A stretch of 64,000 nt of DNA from Paenibacillus sp. Soil787 (GTDB lineage Bacteria > Bacillota > Bacilli > Paenibacillales > NBRC-103111): positions 514,555 through 578,554 of the forward strand of contig NZ_LMSP01000012.1 of the NCBI RefSeq assembly GCF_001429545.1, written 5' to 3'. Below, one piece after another: positions 59,632 to 64,000 of this stretch; position 1 is the first letter of the stretch; each line of letters begins with the position of its first letter. The translations under genes were made by a program, and so were the position numbers. A model generated the notes under the pieces. That model worked only from the letters and a program-made list of their open reading frames with translations. It was not told where the DNA came from and ran no database searches.

Positions 59632-60273
59632 CTACACACCAAACGCTGCAGGATTCGATCTCCAAGAACGAAGCAACTCCATGTCCTCTTGTTTGATTTT
59701 CCCCTTCTCTAGAGCTACTTCAAGCAGTGTAGAGTAGTTGGAAAGTGTGTACAGTGGCATATCAGCAGCTTGGAACGCTTCTGTAGCTTTATCAAGCTGA
59801 TAAGAGAAAATCGCCAGCACGCCCAGCGCTACAGCACCAGCTTCTTTGACTGCAATAGCTGCTTTCAAAGAGCTGCCGCCTGTAGAGATAAGATCCTCAA
59901 TCACGATCACCTTTTGACCTGGTTTCACAGTGCCTTCAATCAAGTTCTCTTTGCCATGCCCTTTGGCTTTATCACGAATGTAGATCATCGGGAGACCAAG
60001 CTTCTGAGCCACCCAAGCGGCATGAGGAATGCCCGCTGTTGCTGTACCAGCAACAACCTCAGCATCAGGGAATTTCTCTTGAATCAATGCTGCGAAGCCG
60101 TCAGCGATCGCTTCGCGGATAGCTGGGTGTGACATCGTCAGACGATTGTCACAATAGATTGGCGATTTGAGGCCAGAAGTCCATGTAAAAGGCTGCTGCG
60201 GTCGAAGTGCGACCGCTTCGATATCTAATAACGACGCTGCAATATGCTGCGCGATTGTTTCGAGTTGACTCAT
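59632..60273 (-). CDS. pyrE: Orotate phosphoribosyltransferase
   Basis: 213 aa. Transfers the phosphoribosyl group of PRPP to orotate, giving OMP. PRPP-binding motif '[20 protein letters not shown]' and flexible-loop '[16 protein letters not shown]' are intact; '[20 protein letters not shown]' is the orotate site. GGTGGAAG supports the ATG at 60273. Last gene of the carB-pyrF-pyrE segment of the pyrimidine operon, 39 bp after pyrF. Confidence 0.94.
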   Translation of the reverse strand: MSQLETIAQHIAASLLDIEAVALRPQQPFTWTSGLKSPIYCDNRLTMSHPAIREAIADGFAALIQEKFPDAEVVAGTATAGIPHAAWVAQKLGLPMIYIRDKAKGHGKENLIEGTVKPGQKVIVIEDLISTGGSSLKAAIAVKEAGAVALGVLAIFSYQLDKATEAFQAADMPLYTLSNYSTLLEVALEKGKIKQEDMELLRSWRSNPAAFGV

Positions 60274-60312
60274 GTTACTTCCACCGTTCCTTCCGTTGTT
60301 AGACAAAGCATG

Positions 60313-61041
60313 TTACACGATTGAATCGATAATCGCTTCAATCGCTGCTCTTGGATCCGCTGCGCCTGTGATCGGTCGACCGATCACGACGTAGTCCGTC
60401 CCCTGCGCGAACGCCTCAGCCGGCGTCATGATGCGCGACTGGTCGCCCACGTCGGCTCCCGTAGGGCGAATGCCTGGCGTCACGGTGACGAAACCGTCAC
60501 CGCACGCCGCCTTAATCGCAGTCACCTCAAGCGGTGACGCGACAACACCCTGAAGCCCCGCGGCATGCGCCAAGCGGGCATAGCGAATGACGGCCTGCTC
60601 GACCGTACCGGTCAGGCCGATTTCGTCATTCAGCACCTGCACGCTGGTGCTGGTCAACTGCGTCACGCCGATGACAATCGGACGCACAGCTCCAGAACTT
60701 AGCCCCTTGTCGACACCCTCCAAGGCAGCTTCCATCATCTGCTTGCCTCCGGCAGCATGGACATTAAACACATCAACCCCAAGGCGCGTCACGCTTTCCG
60801 CGCCGCCTTTGACCGTGTTAGGAATGTCATGCATCTTCACGTCAAGGAACACCTTGTAGCCGCGCTCCTTCAGACTCGCGACGAAGCCGGGACCCGCAGC
60901 ATAGAACAGCTGCATGCCCACCTTCACGTAGCAAGGGATGCCTTCGAGCTGCTTCAGCAGCCCTTCAGCACCTTCTGCGTTCGCATAATCCAAAGCGACC
61001 ATAATGCGTCCGGTAACATCTGTGCGAGTTAGTGTACTCAA
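60313..61041 (-). CDS. pyrF: Orotidine 5'-phosphate decarboxylase
   Basis: 242 aa. Decarboxylates OMP to UMP. 'MVALDYANAEGAEGLL' and the catalytic 'VFLDVKMHDIPNTVKGGAES' (Lys-Asp-Lys-Asp tetrad) are present, with 'VTPGIRPTGADVGDQSRIMT' and 'YVVIGRPITGAADP' binding phosphate. CTAAGGAGA sits ten bases before TTG 61041; a GTG at 61050 is too close. This gene is noticeably more GC-rich than pyrE and carB. Its ribosome binding site is supplied by a repeated hairpin leader. Confidence 0.94.
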   Translation of the reverse strand: MSTLTRTDVTGRIMVALDYANAEGAEGLLKQLEGIPCYVKVGMQLFYAAGPGFVASLKERGYKVFLDVKMHDIPNTVKGGAESVTRLGVDVFNVHAAGGKQMMEAALEGVDKGLSSGAVRPIVIGVTQLTSTSVQVLNDEIGLTGTVEQAVIRYARLAHAAGLQGVVASPLEVTAIKAACGDGFVTVTPGIRPTGADVGDQSRIMTPAEAFAQGTDYVVIGRPITGAADPRAAIEAIIDSIV

Positions 61042-61050
61042 GTTCGTCAC

Positions 61051-61094
61051 TCTCCTTAGAGCTTTGCTTTAGCAAAACTGACTTCGTAAGCATA
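61051..61094 (-). promoter_or_regulatory. Hairpin-Shine-Dalgarno leader element, copy 3 (carB-pyrF)
   Basis: Minus strand: TATGCTTACGAAGTC, hairpin AGTTTTGC-TAAA-GCAAAGCT, then CTAAGGAGA. It starts 4 bp after the carB stop codon. Confidence 0.7.
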
Positions 61095-61097
61095 GTC

Positions 61098-64000
61098 TTA
61101 GACATGAATTGGCATTGCACGTGAGGAGAAGTTGATTGCTTCAAGCATATTAACAAGCGCTCTTACTGTATCGAGTGATGTCATACAAACCACACCATTC
61201 TCTACCGCTTCACGACGAATGCGGAAACCGTCACGCTCAGGCTCTTTACCTTTTGTCAGTGTGTTCACAACGAACTGTGCATCACCGCTGCGGATGAGAT
61301 CCAGAATGTTAGGCGAACCTTCGCTCAGCTTGTTCACGGTCGTCACTGGGAGACCAGCTTGTTCGATCGCTGTCGCCGTTCCGCCTGTTGCAATGATTTT
61401 ATATCCTAGACGATAGAAGCCCTTTAAGATTTCAATCGCTTCTTCTTTATCTTTGTCAGCTACCGTTACTACGACAGATCCTGCCGCAGGGATTTTCATC
61501 CCCGCTCCAATTAAGCCTTTATAAAGTGCTTTGGCAAAATTGATATCGCGACCCATAACCTCACCCGTCGATTTCATTTCAGGTCCGAGCGTTGTATCAA
61601 CACGGCGCAGCTTCGCAAAGGAGAACACTGGCACTTTAACCGATACATACTTGTCTTCCGGCCATAACCCGCCTTGGTAGCCCATATCCGTCAGCTTTTG
61701 CCCCATAATGACGCGTGTAGCCACGTTAGCCATCGGGATATTCGTTACTTTGCTCAAGAAAGGCACGGTTCTGGAAGAACGCGGGTTAACCTCAATTACG
61801 TACACTTCATCGTTATGAATAACAAACTGGATGTTGACCAGACCTACTACGTTCAATTCAAGTCCAATTTTCGTCGTAATGTCGATAATTTGTTGTTTAA
61901 TCTCATCCGAGATGGATTGCGGCGGATAAACCGCGATGGAGTCACCGGAGTGAACCCCTGCACGTTCAACGTGTTCCATAATCCCAGGGATTAGAACCGT
62001 TTCTCTATCACAGATCGCATCAACCTCTACCTCTTTACCAAGCATATAACGGTCAATCAGAACCGGATGCTCCGGGTTGATTTTCACGGCATATTCCATG
62101 TAACTAAGCAATTCTTCATCGGAGTAGACGATTTCCATTGCGCGTCCACCTAGTACGTAGGAAGGGCGAACGATAACCGGATAACCGAATTTCGCAGCTG
62201 TACCCACAGCTTGGTCAACCGATGTAACGGTGCCGCCTGGTGGTTGAGCAATCGAGAGCTTGCTAAGTAAAGCTTCGAATTTCTTACGATCTTCCGCTGT
62301 ATCGATACTTTCAAGATCGGAACCGAGAATGCGTACACCGGCTTTGTGTAAAGGTGCAGCCAAGTTAATCGCTGTTTGACCACCGAATTGAACGATAACC
62401 CCGATTGGGTTCTCGCGTTCGATCACATTCATCACATCTTCAAAGAACAGAGGCTCAAAGTACAAGCGATCGGATGTATTGAAATCCGTCGATACCGTTT
62501 CTGGGTTATTGTTGATAATAACCGCTTCGTAACCTGCCGCTTGAATCGCCCAAACCGCATGAACCGTGGAGTAATCGAACTCAATCCCTTGACCGATACG
62601 AATCGGACCGGAACCCAGAACAACCACTTTCTCTTTCGTTGTTTCCGTAACTTCATCTTCTTGCTCATAAGTTGAATAGTAGTATGGCGTTGAAGCTTCG
62701 AATTCCGCTGCGCAAGTATCAACCATTTTGTAAACCGGCTTGATGTTTTGCTTCAAACGGTGCATTCTGACTTCAGCTTCTTTGGTGAATGTCGAACAAC
62801 CAGCCAGTGTACGAATCTCAGCAATCGCACGGTCTGTAAAGCCTTTGCGTTTCGTTTCGAATAGCAGCTCGTTTGTAAGTTCGCTAGCTGCAATCTCTTT
62901 CTCGTATTTAATCAGACCGTCCAGTTTGTTCAAGAACCACCAGTCAATATTCGTCAATTTTTGCAATTGTTCCACGGTATAACCTCTGCGATAAGCTTCT
63001 GCTAGTAAGAACAAGCGCTCATCATCGGGCTTTTGCAAACGGAACTCGAGTGTTTCTTGATCTAAGAGATCCGTCTCTTTAAGGAACAAACGGTGTACAC
63101 CGATTTCTAACGAACGAACCGCTTTATGAATGGACTCTTCGAATGTACGGCCAATCGCCATAACTTCGCCAGTCGCTTTCATTTGCGTACCCAGCTTACG
63201 GTTTGCAGCTGTAAATTTATCGAACGGCCAACGTGGAATTTTGGAAACGATGTAATCCAGAGCTGGCTCGAAGCAGGCATAGGTTTGGCCTGTTACTGGA
63301 TTGACTAGCTCATCGAGCGTGTAGCCAATCGCAATTTTCGCAGCCATCTTCGCAATCGGATAGCCCGTTGCTTTGGATGCAAGCGCTGAGGAACGGCTTA
63401 CACGCGGGTTTACTTCGATTACGTAATATTGGAAGCTATGCGGGTCAAGCGCGTACTGTACGTTACAGCCACCCTCGATGTTCAAAGCGCGAATGATTTT
63501 AAGCGATGCCGAACGCAGCATTTGATACTCACGGTCTGACAAGGTTTGGCTTGGTGCTACAACGATACTATCTCCGGTATGTACACCAACTGGATCAAAG
63601 TTCTCCATGTTACATACCACGATGCAGTTATCGTTCGCGTCACGCATTACTTCGTACTCGACTTCTTTCATGCCTGCAATACTGCGCTCTACTAGACATT
63701 GACCGATTGGGCTGTAACGAATACCGGAAGCAACGATTTCCGTCAACTCTTCCATCGTGTTACAGATACCGCCGCCCGTTCCACCTAATGTGTAGGCAGG
63801 ACGAACAATGATAGGAAAGCCGATTTCGTTAGCAAAATCCACCGCTTGAGCAACCGTAGTTACGATTACGCTATCTGGTACAGGCTGCTCTAATTCTCTC
63901 ATCAAGTCTCTGAAAAGGTCACGATCCTCTGCTTTCTCAATCGCTGTTAGCTGTGTTCCCAGAAGCTTCACGTTCTCGCTTTCTAGAACACCTGCGCGAG
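61098..64000 (-). CDS. carB: Carbamoyl-phosphate synthase large subunit (5' end outside window)
   Basis: About 967 of the usual ~1070 residues are in the window; the N-terminal ~105 lie beyond 64000 (frame open to the edge, '[18 protein letters not shown]'). Two ATP-grasp halves: '[20 protein letters not shown]' and '[20 protein letters not shown]', with '[20 protein letters not shown]' and '[20 protein letters not shown]'. The C-terminal MGS-like allosteric domain is '[18 protein letters not shown]'. Makes carbamoyl phosphate for the pyrimidine pathway, in operon order carB-pyrF-pyrE. Confidence 0.96.
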   Translation of the reverse strand, partial: RAGVLESENVKLLGTQLTAIEKAEDRDLFRDLMRELEQPVPDSVIVTTVAQAVDFANEIGFPIIVRPAYTLGGTGGGICNTMEELTEIVASGIRYSPIGQCLVERSIAGMKEVEYEVMRDANDNCIVVCNMENFDPVGVHTGDSIVVAPSQTLSDREYQMLRSASLKIIRALNIEGGCNVQYALDPHSFQYYVIEVNPRVSRSSALASKATGYPIAKMAAKIAIGYTLDELVNPVTGQTYACFEPALDYIVSKIPRWPFDKFTAANRKLGTQMKATGEVMAIGRTFEESIHKAVRSLEIGVHRLFLKETDLLDQETLEFRLQKPDDERLFLLAEAYRRGYTVEQLQKLTNIDWWFLNKLDGLIKYEKEIAASELTNELLFETKRKGFTDRAIAEIRTLAGCSTFTKEAEVRMHRLKQNIKPVYKMVDTCAAEFEASTPYYYSTYEQEDEVTETTKEKVVVLGSGPIRIGQGIEFDYSTVHAVWAIQAAGYEAVIINNNPETVSTDFNTSDRLYFEPLFFEDVMNVIERENPIGVIVQFGGQTAINLAAPLHKAGVRILGSDLESIDTAEDRKKFEALLSKLSIAQPPGGTVTSVDQAVGTAAKFGYPVIVRPSYVLGGRAMEIVYSDEELLSYMEYAVKINPEHPVLIDRYMLGKEVEVDAICDRETVLIPGIMEHVERAGVHSGDSIAVYPPQSISDEIKQQIIDITTKIGLELNVVGLVNIQFVIHNDEVYVIEVNPRSSRTVPFLSKVTNIPMANVATRVIMGQKLTDMGYQGGLWPEDKYVSVKVPVFSFAKLRRVDTTLGPEMKSTGEVMGRDINFAKALYKGLIGAGMKIPAAGSVVVTVADKDKEEAIEILKGFYRLGYKIIATGGTATAIEQAGLPVTTVNKLSEGSPNILDLIRSGDAQFVVNTLTKGKEPERDGFRIRREAVENGVVCMTSLDTVRALVNMLEAINFSSRAMPIHV

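Overview
The window looks like a chromosomal segment of an endospore-forming, low-to-mid-GC Gram-positive of the Paenibacillus type. Reasons: an alpha/beta-type small acid-soluble spore protein, several Bacillales-only families (YktB/DUF1054, DUF1885, DUF1292, YuiD), proteins with copper-amine-oxidase-like 'stalk' domains, strong AGGAGG ribosome binding sites, frequent GTG/TTG starts and many U-tailed hairpin terminators. The genus is inferred from gene content, not from a marker gene.

Layout. 1-4.1 kb: end of a NarL/DesK-type two-component system, a stalk-domain protein, yktB and a repeat-containing secreted protein. 4.15-4.75 kb: two adjacent arrays of short palindromes. 5.0-7.6 kb: ABC-2 efflux operon with its TetR regulator and paired operators. 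7.6-15.2 kb: two MFS exporters, arginine decarboxylase speA, DUF1885, DUF1292, a second stalk-domain protein, an alpha/beta hydrolase and an MBL-fold hydrolase. 15.4-18.7 kb: GGDEF-histidine-kinase fusion, GNAT, yuiD and a CBS protein. 18.6-21.6 kb: lipid-linked-sugar type glycosyltransferase operon with a decayed gene at its head. 21.6-25.5 kb: small (partly spore-type) proteins and a lipoprotein Cu/Zn superoxide dismutase. 25.5-27.5 kb: tRNA-Val with a decayed integrative-element footprint and a DedA-PAP2 pseudogene. 28-36.4 kb: NhaC operon, a YkuD-like secreted protein, a DUF1906 protein, DUF2277, a Gln-rich coiled-coil protein and xylulokinase. 36.6-36.8 kb: tRNA-Ile2(CAU) and tRNA-fMet.

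The most striking locus is 37.2-53.0 kb, a minus-strand nine-gene cell-envelope transport cluster. Transcription unit 1 has an ABC ATPase, a lipoprotein membrane-fusion protein, a 975-residue MacB/FtsX-type permease, a second ABC ATPase carrying an AbrB-like C-terminal domain, a family-1 solute-binding lipoprotein and a secreted beta-sandwich protein. Unit 2 has an HAE1-type RND pump, a lipoprotein membrane-fusion protein and a second secreted beta-sandwich protein. Each unit has a plausible promoter preceded by hexamer direct repeats at an 11-bp period, as expected for response-regulator control. I know of no described system with this composition.

53.0-59.6 kb holds long tandem repeats, a nitroreductase pseudogene, two GNATs, an M20 peptidase, and a RidA + DapA-like pair divergent from a LysR gene with a perfect T-N11-A box. 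59.6-64 kb is the end of the pyrimidine operon (carB partial, pyrF, pyrE).

Several dispersed repeat families run through the window: palindrome arrays with identical spacing at 4.2 and 34.4 kb, a roughly 90-bp structured repeat in three copies, and a hairpin-plus-Shine-Dalgarno leader copied in front of three unrelated genes.
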